From contig JACSVZ010000004.1 in NCBI GenBank assembly GCA_014706295.1, forward strand, positions 92,320,048-92,384,047: 64,000 bases of DNA, in the 5' to 3' direction. This document shows positions 24,555 to 37,883 of this stretch, piece by piece (position 1 is the first letter of the stretch; each line of letters begins with the position of its first letter). The position numbers were made by a program, and so were the translations under genes. A model generated the notes under the pieces. The model did no database searches. It was not told the origin of the DNA and worked only from the letters and a program-made list of their open reading frames with translations. The stretch is from Lycocorax pyrrhopterus obiensis. Lineage: Eukaryota; Chordata; Aves; Passeriformes; Paradisaeidae.

Positions 24555-25385
24555 CCTTTCTTAGGTAGTTTCCCAGAGGTGCTGCCAGCTCAGCTGCAGG
24601 GCTCAGTGGAAATGTGGGAGCTGGTTGGAACTGTCTGTGTCTGGCACAGGGCAGCCTCAACCATCTCCCACTTCTGGAGACATCCCACCCCCCAAAACCT
24701 TGCCACTAGTACACACTCTACACGAGCTGGCTGCCACCTTCAGAGTAGTTCACGTAGGTCCAGGAATATTGGTGCCCTTTTTGTATATCACAGGGAACTT
24801 GGCTTTCTCACCAGGAGACACTGCAGCATTCCTGTCTGGGAGGCTGAGATCATGGCACTGCTTCCATAAATTGCTGTTTCTGGAAAGAGAAAGCAGTGAT
24901 TGTCAGGGAGGCCGTCTTCCATCTCAGTCTGACCAGCTAGCACTATGTGGGGTCTGCCCCTGCTTGCTGTGGTTCAAAGAAAACCTTTTTTGGAATAGGG
25001 AAGACAGTGCTGTTTTAGACAAGCTACCATACTATCAAGGAGCACAGCAGAGAAGCAGTGCTTCCAAAATGAGACATCTTGTGTACAAACTGCTTATTTC
25101 AGGCAGCTTACTAGACTTGCTTCCTTTATGCAGAGCATGAGGAAATTTTTGGCAAGCATTACACTACCCTGCCCAGTCCCATGCATGATCCCAGCCTTAT
25201 ACCACCTGCTCAAAAAAAAGAACTTGCTAGGTATGATCAGACATGTAAGGAACTTAGGAAATGACCCTTCTCCTGAATGGAACCTGAACCTCTGCAGGAG
25301 CTTACATGCTCCTCTCCAGAATGTTCTATGTAGCCATCCAACAGAGGCTGAAACCAAGGTCAGTGAGTCAAGTGATCTTTGGTAA
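24555..25385. other. GC-rich block, possibly an old interspersed repeat
   Basis: About 830 bp are distinctly richer in G and C than the flanking intron and are open in two + frames for 85-171 codons. The translations are not recognisable. The style (CAGCTGCAGGGCTCAG, CTGGCACAGGGCAGCC) recalls GC-rich untranslated or internal parts of avian retroelements, but I cannot name a family and see neither end. Confidence 0.3.
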
Positions 25386-25483
25386 GTGACTTGCTATAAA
25401 TACTCATTCTTGTGGTGAGAAAATAAGCAAATAAGCTGGATAAAATGATGGAAAATAGTTCTGATTTAAGACAATAAATAAGC

Positions 25484-25522
25484 TGGAGTTACAGAGAATA
25501 GTAATGGAGTTACAGAGAATAG
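25484..25522. repeat. 21-bp tandem duplication, about 1.9 copies
   Basis: The 18-mer TGGAGTTACAGAGAATAG occurs at 25484-25501 and again at 25505-25522, identical and separated by TAA. It is a short local duplication of recent origin, judging by the lack of differences. Confidence 0.9.
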
Positions 25523-27793
25523 CACCCCATTTCAAGAAGAGCTTTTCACAAGTCCATGCACAAAAGGGAATTCCAGTCATGAAGCATCAATGGCGCATTT
25601 AAAAAGCTAAGTAGAAATTCCATTATGCAATAAAGAAATTTCCAAATCACACTGCAGACAGGATTTAAGTGCATACATGCATAATACATGCGTAATTCTG
25701 AAGTACCTTGGCCTGTCCTGGCATCCCAGAAGACTCAGGCACTTGGTCCCCTACCTTCCAGCATTCGGTCAGACCAGCTGCTGTGCTGGCAGTTTTAGTG
25801 CTGCAGTCATACTGTCTTTTCCCATTAACCCATATCATCACTGTGAGCACACCATCAGGAGTAGCATCTATCCCCCGCTTCCTTCTCATACGTCTCCCTT
25901 CCCTACACCATCTCATGTCATGGCAAAAGCACAAGATGTGATAACATGGAAATGTCTACGTACAGTTCTCACGACATTTTTCTGTCTGTTTCACTCCTTC
26001 ATTATTGCCAACAAAAAATGCAGAATTTGGCATGGGTTTAGTTGTGGATACTGATTAAGTATCACTTAAGGATGAGACAAAGACTGTGTTTGGAGGAGGC
26101 CCTAATCAAAGGTGATATGCCAGTATTGATCCTGATCTCTTTCATAGCTGTCTGGGACACTTACCACTTACTAGACTATTACAAGACTTTCCGTAATAGT
26201 AAATGAAATTATTCCAACAAATATTCTCTGCCACAGTTATTTCTTTGATCAGCAGTTTTATAAAATATCACAGAATGCTTGGCAGGATTTTGCTTAGGGC
26301 AAATAGCTGTTTCTCAAAAAACTATCAAGCCTGGATCAGAATTGTTATGGGCCAATAAGGTCTGCTTCATTGGGTTGCTTGGATCCATGGCAAGGATGAT
26401 TCCTAATCCCATGGCTGTGGCATTCTCTAAGTTGTCTGTCAGCTAGAGAGAGGATTTGTCTTCCTTGAAATCAAGAGGAGGAGTTTTGGATTTTTGAGCT
26501 GGGTCAAAAACTTAAGATTGATTATGAGACTATTTTTTAGCCTGTTACAGAATAATTATGGTATCAACTCTTGGGTATTATCATTAAGGATTCTCTGGAT
26601 CTAAGTTCATTATCCATCCCAGAGTTAAGCCGGGCTTGTAGGACCTATTTAAATAAGATTCACTGCCGCTAGGAAAACTCATCAGGACATTTTCTGGTAA
26701 AACAGACCCTTTTCAAAATTTTTCATTTTGATACTTATACCAAATGATCAGAATATTCTGAATTTGCAAAGCTTACAGTGTAATTAAAAATCATCAAGAG
26801 AGTTTCCTTTGATTTTAATTTTGTGGTTGTTCTGGAATGAGCTTTTTGTCTTTTGGAGGTTGCCTATGCCACAATCAGCAAGTTCAACATATGAGTTTTT
26901 ATTTATGTACAAGAGGCCTCCAGTATCATTCAGCAATGTCAGTCATAAGACAAATTGTTGTTAATAATAAAGTCTTGCTGACTGTTTGCTGTACATTGTT
27001 CTGCTGTTGTGTATTTTGAGGGTTGTTTGTTGTTTAGAGATTTAGTGTAATTCACTGACTGAAATAATCAACCTCCTGTTGATGCAACTGTTGAGTTGTC
27101 CAGAACTTTAATAGAGACATTTCTAGGTCTAGAAAATATAAGGTTTTTAAATTTAAAAATAAAATCTAGGCTTTATTAAAATAAGCCGTAGAATACCTAA
27201 TGTTTTAAGTTTAAAAATCTCATTGGTTCTGTCAAAAGTATTATAAAAGGATTTATGAAGAAGTCCTACCTGTACCACTGCAAATGAGTTCTTGCTTTAA
27301 GTTTAATGTCAGCTAACTTGGTGATTTCCTGAGTTGCTGCTGGCTCTCCAAAATCCACTGTGATCCTTATAAAGTTTATTTCCCTCACCTTGGAGTCCTA
27401 CCTGGTTTTTTTTGTGCTACCCCCAGGGGCATCTCAGTCTCCTCTGTGAACTGCAGACTCATATCTTTGCCATCCCTGTCTCTCTGACCCCTTCTCATTG
27501 GTTTTTTTTGCGTGGTTTTTTTTCCTCTGAGCATACTCAGCTATTGCTCAGGTAAAGATCAGGCAGAAATCTTTTCCTCTCCCAAAGAATCCTTCCTAAC
27601 CCAACCTTCCCAAAAGAACAAGAATGCCAAAGCTGAGAATAAGCAAACAGATGATGCCTGTCATAGGGTAGGTTTGCATTTCTCTTAGGCCAATGGTCTA
27701 AGATTTGGGTGAGATCGCACATCTGGGCAGTAACAATTGCTGGAAACCTCACAACGTAGTAAATGCCTCTTTTCATGGTACCACTACCCAGCA

Positions 27794-27941
27794 GGAAGCT
27801 GTAGCTCAGCTGGTCAGAGCACGGTGCTAATAAAACCAAGGTTGTGGGTTTGATCCCTGTACAGGCCATTCACTTGACAGCTGGACTCAGAGATCCTTGT
27901 GGGTCCCTTCTAAGTTGGAATATTCTATGATTTCTGTGATT
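27794..27941 (+). mobile_element. tRNA-Ile-derived SINE with CR1-like 3' tail
   Basis: Positions 27794-27868 resemble a complete tRNA-Ile(AAT) gene. The A box is TAGCTCAGCTGG (27802-27813), the anticodon arm reads GTGCTAATAA, the B box is GGTTTGATCCC (27847-27857), and the 3' end is GGCCA. After it, without a CCA, comes GGACTCAGAGATCCTTGTGG, then TCCCTTCTAAGTTGGAA and ATTCTATGATTTCTGTGATT, the 3' end of a CR1 LINE with its octamer-like tail. This is the structure of the passerine SINE I know as TguSINE1, which borrows the CR1 3' end to be copied by CR1 reverse transcriptase. The tRNA part has several stem mismatches, so it is a retroposed copy and not a working tRNA gene. I see no target duplication. 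Confidence 0.85.
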
Positions 27942-30008
27942 ATGGCCATGGAGTGGGGAGCAGCAGATGTTTTATTTAACATAAACACTTTGATAGTCTT
28001 TCTCGAAGTAATGTTCCAGAGTTTGGACTGGTACCTTACACTTGGAGTCTCATTTACATAGGCAAGGGCTGCAGTAGCAGAAAGTGTACTATCATGTTGT
28101 GTTGGAGACATGAGAGCACTGCACTTTCCATGAACGTAAGCTGAGCATTTGCAGTGGGAACGTCTAAAATGCTGAATGAGGTCATGAAGGAGCAGTCCAT
28201 GAGTGAGGCAGAAACAGAAGGGAACAGACTAAAAGACTTGTGAACTTGTTTACAGTCAAGTTCGTGGACTTGGAGGTGGCATGGCCTGAGACAGGCTGTG
28301 TAGCTAGGAATATACAGAAAATGAAAGAAAGCTGCTGAAAAGTAAATCTTCCGGGACACTGTGGGAGGAGGGAAATTTCTATCTTAACCTTTTATTCCTA
28401 GCTTTGCCATGAGATGGATGTAAGTTTTCTCTACTTAAAAATAATAAATTATTTTAATGTATTATTTTGTGTTATGGTAAAACCTGGATTTAAAGATTTG
28501 TAAATACCTGAATTCATGTCTTTTGATATGCTCAAATTACTGAATAGGTGGGATAATTCCACTTTCAGAATCTGATTGATTCATGGACCTGTGATAGTTG
28601 TCTACTGCTGCAGATAGTCAGATTTCCCAGCAGGCAGACTCTTCAGTGGAGAATTTAATGACAACTTTTTTGTTTCTTTTTTTTTTTCATTAAAATTTTC
28701 TTGTGTTCCATCAAGTCACTGTAGTTATCTATGACTAAGAACATAAATTTTTGTGGCTACTGTACATATATAGGAGCTACAAAACATTATAGTTACTAGA
28801 GTAGGTGCTTGGTTTAGACCCATAGAAACAAAGCATGATGACTCCTTCTGCTGACATGACCTAGTATTGTACAGGAAGGTCTCCAAACAAAAACATGCTG
28901 AAACTCCAGAGTTCAGGCTATAATTCTGAGACCTCAGCATTAAACTGACAGGTCTGTAATGGAGAAAATGCACTTTTCTTGAATTAAGTTCCATTTTGCT
29001 AAATCTTCCTGGTGATGATGTATGGAAAAGATACATACAAAAATATATGACTAAGAATGGCTTTTTGACTACTGTGGTGTTAGACTTGACAGACTTATTA
29101 ATGCGAGATGATTTACAGGCAATTTCAGGTGAATTCTTCAGATGGAAAAAAGAGTTTTCAGTGATGATGAATATAATGCTGTGCAATTGATTTTATGTGC
29201 ATTATTGATAAGACCAAGTGCTGTCTGACAGTAATTGTATATTATTGGTGCTATTTGTTAATGTTTTACATTTAAGCAGAAATTACACAATGATGTGACT
29301 CTATGCTGTTTACATCATTATATGTTACAAATGTATTAACCTTTCCTGGAATCACTTTTAACTACTAAAGTAGGATCATGATGCATAACTGCTAAAAGGA
29401 GAGATATTTTGAAGAATATATCTGTCTAGTCTTATATTGACATGATATCAACATTTCCGGGTGATTGATTGCTTTCAATTTCTGAATTTGAGAAGGAGCA
29501 TCTTCCTTAAAAATAATTGGCATGTTAAGGAAAAAATATATCCATTAATAAAGTATATGTATGTGTCCAGTTAGTACTTGTCTTAGAGTTTTCTATTATC
29601 TTTGTTTATAAATACAGTCTATGGTTATACTCTAAGGTGAGACTTCCAAGACTTGATAGAACATTTGTTCTTTAAACTATTAAATGCATTTTGTGTAACT
29701 GAACTTGTTACTTGGTTTTGAATATCTCATTCTCAGTGAAAAAGGCTTAATTCTGCAAAAAAATTAATCATACAAGTAGTTCCCATGTGCACAGCCCCCT
29801 CTCAGATGACATCTAGATACCTTTTTTCTTTCTGGACATTAAGTATAGCATATGGATATTCTATTTCTAAAATACAAGTAGTATTTCTGTCTTGGTTTGG
29901 TGAATTATATTAAAAACTATTCCTGTGTTTTACAGCTGGAATAGATATTGTCTGATATATACATATATTTTTAACATTAGCAGTTATTTTTCTTGATCTG
30001 ATTTCCAG

Positions 30009-30100
30009 GTTCCCCTGGACCATCCAGTGATCACAGCAGTGGAACTTCATCACCTCTCTTTGACAGTGGCTTACATTTAAATGGAAACTCAACTAACACG
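30009..30100 (+). CDS. SNTG2: SNTG2 exon: Ser/Gly/Pro-rich linker after the PDZ domain
   Basis: This 92-bp exon follows ATTTCCAG and ends before the donor GTACGC. Its first two bases complete a Gly codon from the previous exon, and 30 codons follow, beginning SPGPSSDHSSGTSSPLFDSG and ending LHLNGNSTNT. It is low in hydrophobic residues and rich in Ser, so it is expected to be a flexible linker between the PDZ domain and the second half of the split PH domain. The SSDHSSG.SSPLFDSGLHLN core is nearly identical to mammalian gamma-2-syntrophin as I remember it, which is strong evidence for the identity. The serines are potential phosphorylation sites, though nothing here shows that they are used. 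Confidence 0.95.
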
Positions 30101-33100
30101 GTACGCAAATGAATAATAAAAACATGGTGTATGCTCTGTAAGTTCTTTTCGTTTTCTGAACTTCAAAATGCTAGAGTAAGACTACCTTAGTCTTAGTCTG
30201 TACTTACGAAGTCCACAACATATGGCCCTGAACTGCTAGGTTTTACTCTGAGACACCTGAGAAGCTTGGAAGAGTGAACACAGTAAGATTCAGTCATTGT
30301 TTAGACATGAGTTCATGTAATACTTTTGTCATACTTTGTTGAATTGTAGTATTGTAATGTTGAATTTAATCCAGCTAGAGATGCTGAAATGCAGGTGGAA
30401 TTAAGAAAATAATGTGAAGTTGAATTCTTGAAGCAAACTTTTTTAGTAGAAAAGATAAGGAGTAAAAGATAAAGAAATAAAAGAGGAAAAAAATGTCTCT
30501 TTCTTTAACCCAGAGGATATTCAGTTCTTTTTTCTGCAGTGAGCAACTGTGATTAAATTAATTGCAGCATTGTGGGGAAAGAAAAGAAGTTCCTTTCCCT
30601 AGGAAAATGGTAGTCACCAAAGCCAAAGAAGATAGGATGTCTTAGTAGGCAAGAGTGCAGTCCCTTTAGTAATGAAGATTGAAGATGTAAATACTAGCTG
30701 TATAAGGATGTGGACCTTCATGCTCAAAACCTGTTTGACACCTAACAAATCTCAGCTCTAGTCTTTCAGTTGGGTATTAAATTATACAGAAAGAATACCC
30801 AGTGAATGAACAGAAGGCTTCTCCTCTGTTTTTCCTTTCCATCTCAGACAGGGATATCAGTGTCTGATGCTTACTGTACTTCTCTCAAGCTTTGCACTTC
30901 TTTGAGCACTATCTCTCTATACTACTCCTTAAAGCTTGTTTCCATCTGCTAAAAGTATATCCATATATGATAATATAAATGCATTATGTACAATAAATAA
31001 ATAAATAGAAATATGCTTTTCTGTGCTGATACCTGTACCTTAGTGTTTGGTGTCCAAACTGGCCATAGATACAAAAGGTTTCATGTTTATTTGTTCTCAG
31101 TTATCCAGATGATTATTACCTTTAATTGCCTGCACTGTTTTCTTACTAAACAACACAAATCTGTCCTCAGGGTCCAGCATTCTGCAATGCCTGTCTACCA
31201 GGTGCTCTGGAGGTAAAGAAAGTCCTTTCTGCAGAGAGCTTACATTATGAGAAGAGGGCTATGGCCAGTGGTTGCATTAGCACATTTTAGTAAATTAATG
31301 CATACTAAATGCTAGAATTTGTGTGTCATGATAATTTTTAATAATCATTATGACTATTGTGGGAATTACACACTTTGAACTTTTCATATTATAAAAATAA
31401 AAATAAGTGGCTGGAGTTTTGTAGACTTGTAACAGAGTAATTTAGAGTTAGTTGCCAAGATAGCACACAAAAGACTGGTTATAAGCTTGAAATATAAGCA
31501 GAAAAACGCAAAGTAAAAAATTGTGTAATAGTAAGGTACTTGGTTGCTTTTATATAGCACTTAATTTTTCTGAAGCCTGACATAAAGTCACATAAAGACC
31601 TATGTATGCAACAGACACTGTGACCTAGAAGTGGAATAAAGCAGAACAATCTACATCATTGATTGTAAAAGTCATGATCTCCCTTCACAGAAAACAAAAT
31701 GAAAAATTGCTAGAACCTTATTGTGAAATTCAAAAGCAAGGCCCTAAGTATTCTGAGCAGGAATGACTGGATTTGGAGATGATCCACTGTACGGTCAAAC
31801 TTTTCTCGAACTAAGCTGTGAGTGTAACTGAGCTGTGATCACATCTTGAAAAATGGTTATGCTTGTGTTTCAACTACCATCTAGTGAGTGCTTCTATTTT
31901 ATTAAATTAAATATTTTCATTTTTATGGTAAAGTAAGAGCAGAACTGACATTTCCTGTAACAATATTGCCCAATAAGGCTAGTGTTATTTAATTCCTTTT
32001 TTACATCACCATGGTAGGAGACATCTGACTCCCTTTGAACTTGCATCTTGCAAGTTTGTGTTGCAGTTTTATGTACCTTCCTAACTACACTCAGATCCAT
32101 GCCTTAAGAGACAATGCACCTATAAGTGGAAATTCTGCTCCAAAAAGAGTATGTAAAGGAAAGAACAGGAATGAGAGGTAAGGAATTAGTGTTATGCCAG
32201 TTTTACCAAGCTGTCATTTTCCATGTCTTCTGAAAAACAGTAATACCAAGGCACTACAGCTGGCTTGTATCATAGAGGCAGTAGTTTAGCCATCTTAGCA
32301 GCAAGCTCTTTCTGCCTAATGTGATTTTACCATTTTCAGTTCTGGTGCTCTCTTGCCTCTGTTAGACCTATCTCTATCACCTCTGCTGTGAAGCATCTGT
32401 TATACCTGATGTGATACCATCTTCAGGATTTATATAAGCCATTTATCATATCAGAGCAGTTTGCAGTACAGCACTTTAACGGGGTTCTCTGCAGCCCAGA
32501 GAAATGAGCTGAAGTGCTCTCTTCACACCTAATTTTGTGCTTGGGCACTCTGGCAAATGCTACAGAGATTGACAGTGGCAGTTACATTCATCTGTACCTT
32601 ATAAGTGGTTTATTGAACACAATGTAAGCTTCCAGAGGGGAACATAAAACTTATAAAGGATGTGGTCTGAAGGCTAGTGAGTACAGGTTGTTTATCTGGA
32701 GAGTTCGAACTATAAAACAATAAAGAAAGTGCTGTAGAGATATCCTACTAAATGTCCAATTGTCCTAGACATCCAGGCCAGCTCCCTGGAGAGATTGGTG
32801 GTGGGAAAAAATACTGTAAATAAAACAAATTGCTGTTTAAGACACCATGGGATAATATGGCAGTTACAATGCAAAGGCAGAATGTACTAGGTTTTCATTT
32901 GCTCGAGAATCCAGATTCCCAGAATTGTCTAAAAGTGATGTTCTAACAAGTGAAATGAGACCAGAGTAAATTGTTATTTTCTGTGTTTTCATGTAATATA
33001 AGAACTCTTAGTTTAATTTTGATAGTGCATGTTAAATGTAGTTGGTTAGACAAAGCTAAACAGGCATTTAAATTTTTCTAAATTGCTTTAAAATATTTTT

Positions 33101-34963
33101 TCCTTGATGACTTTTTTCATCTGCTAAATTAAAGTTTTGCTTTAAAAAAGGTGCTGCCTACTTCATCAAGTTTTAAAAAAAAAAAAAATACAAATGGTCA
33201 GCTCTTGATGGGACCAGTAGAATGCTATATGCTTAATGTCTATAGTACTCCTTGTTCCAGAGTGAGCGAATGATGCAACTCAATACCAAGCACTGAAAGG
33301 CAAAAAGGGAAGAGGATTCAAGACAGGGAGGTAAAATCCATTCTGATGGAAACTTTAGGGGAATGTATTACCAGAACATTGAATTGAGATTGAATGGGTG
33401 CCTTACATATGAAAGCTTCAATACTTCAGTTTTTTTGAATATTCTTGTAGTGTCTTCCATTTCAGTATAAACACACTATTGACCGTTCTTAAGGTTTATT
33501 TTATTCTTTAGTTTTTGTCATCCTGTAGCTCACTTTAAGAAGAGAAACTTCAGGATTTCAGTTCAATACCTTTTCTATTAGAATGATTTCACATGTAATA
33601 CCGATTACCTCTGCCAACTCTTGATCTGAAAATCCATTATTTTCTCACAGAGTGTAAAAGCAAAGTAACTTTGAATTGACTTCCAGTTCACAGTGTATCA
33701 TTTGGTAATGTAAATTCATAAAATGATTAACGAAATAAATACAAAAAATATCTCAGAGGTACACAGTGGTTACTCTCGTGAAAGTAATCATCACCATGTC
33801 TTCCATTTTTTGCTGAAGAGAAAGGTAAAATAGATGGACACAGCCAGCTGCACTTAGTTTGGACTGCTGCTGGGCTGAGGACCTTTATGAAATGAGATAA
33901 ACACGCTGCAAATAATTTTTCCTCAATTATTAAAATATGAAGTGACTATCCCTTTTCCACCTCAGTGAAAAATAGTCCAGATTTTCTGTTTCTGATTATA
34001 CCTCTCAGAAATCATAATAATAGAAGCTGGAAAAAAACTTTTAAATAATACCTTCCAACTTCACTACGATAGAATTGTCAGGAAAATCTTTTGGATTGAA
34101 ATGTTTGGTTAGATTTAGCTGTACAGAAGGGCTGCGTTTTTCTAATTCTGATTAGAGTTGATTTCAACTTTCTCTATGACATTAATGAAGCAAATAAAAG
34201 CTATCTTTAAAAGTCTTATCTTTTACTTTAAACAATCCCCCCTGTCACTGCTAATCTTTTCAGCAGAGTTATTTCTTCTAGTATTTAGCATTTGATTGCT
34301 CATGTTGATAATTTCTTCTACACAGAAATTTCCCAGTGAAGTTTAAGTCACATACGGGTTGAGTTTGATCTGGTTTTTTTGGTTTTCTTTTACTTAAAGT
34401 CTTAACAAAAGCTGATGAAGGAAATATGGCATTGGAAATACCATAGAAAGTCTTACTGGTTGCTAAATAGATGAACACTGAACAATATTTGCTGCTTTAT
34501 GGCATCTAATACTAGATTAAAAAATGCTCACTTAAACCATTGAAAATTAATCTGAAATTCACACAACTTCAAAGAAGATGACTTCAATTTTTCAAGTGGG
34601 GCTCAGCTAAATCCAAGTCACTGGAAAAGAAGTGAAAGACCAATAAAGGTCAAAAAAAGCTTATGGCTATTTATCTTTGAGAAAAAAAGTGCAGCAGGAT
34701 CACAATGGAACTAGTATGCCAAGTAGAAAACAGTAACTTGCATTTGTGAGGTATCTGGTTTCAGTTCTTAATTATATGTATTTTCCCCATACACAGCTCT
34801 TTCATGTGAATAGAATGTTTTTTACAGTTCTTACGAATGTGCTCATTTTGAGTTTGCAGTACCAGCAAACAGAAAAAGGCTTCAGAAATAAAGCCAAGTT
34901 TATTAATTTTTATTAATGATTTCTCATAGAAATTGGTCATTTCCTTTATCCTAATAAGTTTTC

Positions 34964-34981
34964 TTTTTTTTTTTTTTTTTT
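34964..34981. repeat. Poly-T tract (18 T)
   Basis: This uninterrupted run of 18 thymines is the longest homopolymer in the window. On the minus strand it could be the poly-A of a retroposed transcript, but the sequence on its right (34982 onward) shows no recognisable retroposed gene. Confidence 0.9.
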
Positions 34982-37883
34982 AATTACACTTAAGGTGTTT
35001 TGAGTTCCTTTGCTTACTTGATGGATCATAGGGAGTGCTTCATCTGACTAGTCACCAGGAATCAGCTTTAGGGAGAGTTGGTTTGCTGTACAGGTTGCAC
35101 CGAGTGTTGAGTACCTTTTGTTTGCACAGATAGATAAAAGAGTTTTGAGAAGTGGTGTAATTTATTAATGAATGATCCTCTTCTGCTTGGCCTCTGATTC
35201 AGGTGTACAGTATGAGAGCTGCAGAGTAATTAAATTTGCATTTAATTCTTAGATAAAATAATCTCTTTTTTTCTCATATTACCTGTTCCTCTGCATGTGT
35301 TTACGAATGTGCACAAATGGACCACTTCAGGTCAGAACTAGGTTATAAAGAGAAGTTAGAAATTTTAAACTTTCCTGTATGAGCACACAAAATTATGGCC
35401 ATTTCTCACCTATTGCCAATCTGGTGAAGAAAAAGAGCTGCCATCTCTCATGTGTTTCAGCAGGGAGTATCAGAAGTCCTTGATTAGAGGGAAATATGCA
35501 TGGTAACATTTACGGGATTGAAGACTAGATGAGGAAGCTAAAGTGTTAGAGGAATGAAAGCATGCGCTGGTTTTTTTGGTTTGTTTTTTTTTTTTAACTA
35601 GAAAGATCCTTCTACTGTTTTGCCAAGTTAGTGTTTGATTACTGTTCCAAATAGCAGGCCCTGGTAATGATCAGTGTGAAAGCAGAGAAGCATGTTGTGG
35701 TGATGTTTCTAAATTTGATGTTAGCATAGATGAACTCTGGCAGTTCAGGTATATGTGTAAGTGGCTTATAGAGAAAAACAATAGTAAAATTGAGGCAAGT
35801 TCTCCTGCTGAGTTGCATCCAGTGTCTTTCCACAAGCTCCGGCAACAAATTGACACTTACTGAGTTCATAGAGAGAGAAGCAAGAGTCAAGGCTCAGCTT
35901 TATCCTGAGGAGTGTGCAGACTGTGTGAAGTTCAAAGAGTTTCCCTAACCTTGAGCTAATTTTTCTAAGCAAGGACAACATGCCCCATTTGGGGATATAA
36001 ACGGCTGCCAAAAGCTGTCTATAACAGTTGAAGTCTGGGTAGACTTGCATCTATAGTGTAAAACTATAACAATCTCAACATCATATTTTTTCTTTTCCTT
36101 ATATACATTTAATGTTGGATTTTGATTTCTGACTGCTATTGTAGTTTTTGAGGAGTCACAATTACTTTCTGCTTTTTGTGCTGAGATTTAATATAAACTA
36201 TTCTGGCTGCCGTCCCCTATCCCCAAAGGAAGAATATATCTGGAAAGATGTTCCAGGCAAGGTTGTTGAGGTTACTTGGAAACCAATTACATACTCGGTC
36301 AAGGGAAGCAAATTAAAGAAAAAGGTGCAAGATTCTGTCAAATAGTCCATATGTATTCTCTAAAAATATCTTATTCAGGCTTGTACCCCATTGGTTCATT
36401 AAAAAAATAATAATGTATTAGCACCTAGTAGCACAACTGTAATGAAATATTCATTAATATTTCCATTGTAAATCACCTCTAGAGAAACTTACTTAATTGA
36501 AAGAGTTTTAATTTGTTTCTCACTGGTAGAATAGTAATCCAATTGATTTAAATGCATAGCTATTGCAGTGAATAAGGTAGTGTAAGTCCCTAACGTACTA
36601 TTAAACAAGCTCTCTATGTAAACATCATATATAGGTGCTCAGTGTCTGCAAATTCATACATTAATTAAAAAGAATTAAATGTCTTACAGAGCAATCATTG
36701 CATTTCAAAAGCATGTATCTGATGCAGGATTAGAATTAAGTGTTTCTTTTTTGTGATAGGAAAGGAGGGGTTGTTTCACATGCTGTTTCACCTTCCTCCC
36801 ATTTAATTAAGTGTCTGTCAATTAAAATATTGTAGAATAGAGCTGTGTAATTAAAAGCTGCTGCTTTCACTGAATTTTGAAGACATCATATTACAAGTCC
36901 AAATTGTTACTTCACCTGAAAGAGCTTGTTTCCTCTAGAAGCCTTTATCTATTAAATGATTCGGTGATGCATACTTTAACAGATAATTACTGTCTTCATA
37001 AAACTGTCACAGAATTGTGCACCTGCATCTAAGAATTCCATTAAAAGTAAATAAATACAGACTCTCTCCTGAATTCAGGCTGCATCAAAGGAATGCACAG
37101 CTATTTTGATATCATAATTAAATCCCTCTGACTTCTGAGACAAGTTGAAAGCTCTGACTCCTATTTACAGCAGATATCACCATAATTTGTTTTGTTGGCT
37201 GGGCATCACAAGAGTTTCACTCATGCCTCTACTCCTGGCTAAACATTTGGTATTTGTGTTGTTCAACGATTAAAGGAAGCTGATGCGAGAGTCTTTTACT
37301 GCTAAATGGAGCAGTCATGTTCTCTTCTCCAAGCAAAATAAAGCTCCTGCTTCCTGTCTGTCCCTGTAATAAGTATTAGCAAATGCTCAGCCATACATAG
37401 GTCAGATCAGTTCATCGATATACTGAAAACTACCTATATGTATATATACCCACATTTCAATCACAGACCGGACTAAAAACTGCAGAGAGAGCATATCCAA
37501 TTCACTCTGAGCTGAATGTTGCTGGGGGTTGTTGCAAGAAATTATGTAACTCTCTCTTTCTTCAAATTAAGTGTAAGACAAATCTGTCTATTTGCAAAAC
37601 ATATTATATTGAAGGGGTTTTTTTTGAGTATTCTGAAACATTTTTAGTAACGGAGCTTTGACAAAACACACTCCAGTTGGCATCAAAAAGATGCAAGAAA
37701 GCTAGTATTTTCTAATCTAAAAGATTTTCATGAAATCCACTGAAACTTAATGGCCAATGTTTTCAGTTATAGCTTAAGGCAATGAAGCTATGCCAAGCAA
37801 TTTTAGCATTTCAGAGTTTAAGGCATGTCTAGAAGATACTCTTAGTCATATGATTTCATTTTGGGTAGTCCTTTGAGGAGAAG

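Larger units (their letters stand above)
23066..30008 (+). other. SNTG2: SNTG2 intron, 6.9 kb
   Basis: The intron runs from GTAAGA to the acceptor ATTTCCAG. It holds an unidentified GC-rich block (about 24555-25385), a 21-bp tandem duplication at 25484-25522, and the tRNA-Ile/CR1 SINE at 27794-27941. Open frames of up to 171 codons near 24625 and 153 codons near 28725 give compositionally odd peptides with no family resemblance, and I do not regard them as genes. Confidence 0.85.

Noticed and set aside
24625..25140. 171-codon open frame on + strand
   Set aside because: The peptide has no recognisable domain, overlaps another open frame in the same GC-rich block, and lies in an SNTG2 intron without supporting signals.
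27794..27868. Functional tRNA-Ile gene
   Set aside because: Stem positions are mutated and the sequence continues directly into a CR1 3' tail, so it is the head of a SINE and not a working tRNA gene.
28725..29186. 153-codon open frame on - strand
   Set aside because: Composition is that of random intronic translation, no family is recognised, and no promoter or splice structure is visible.
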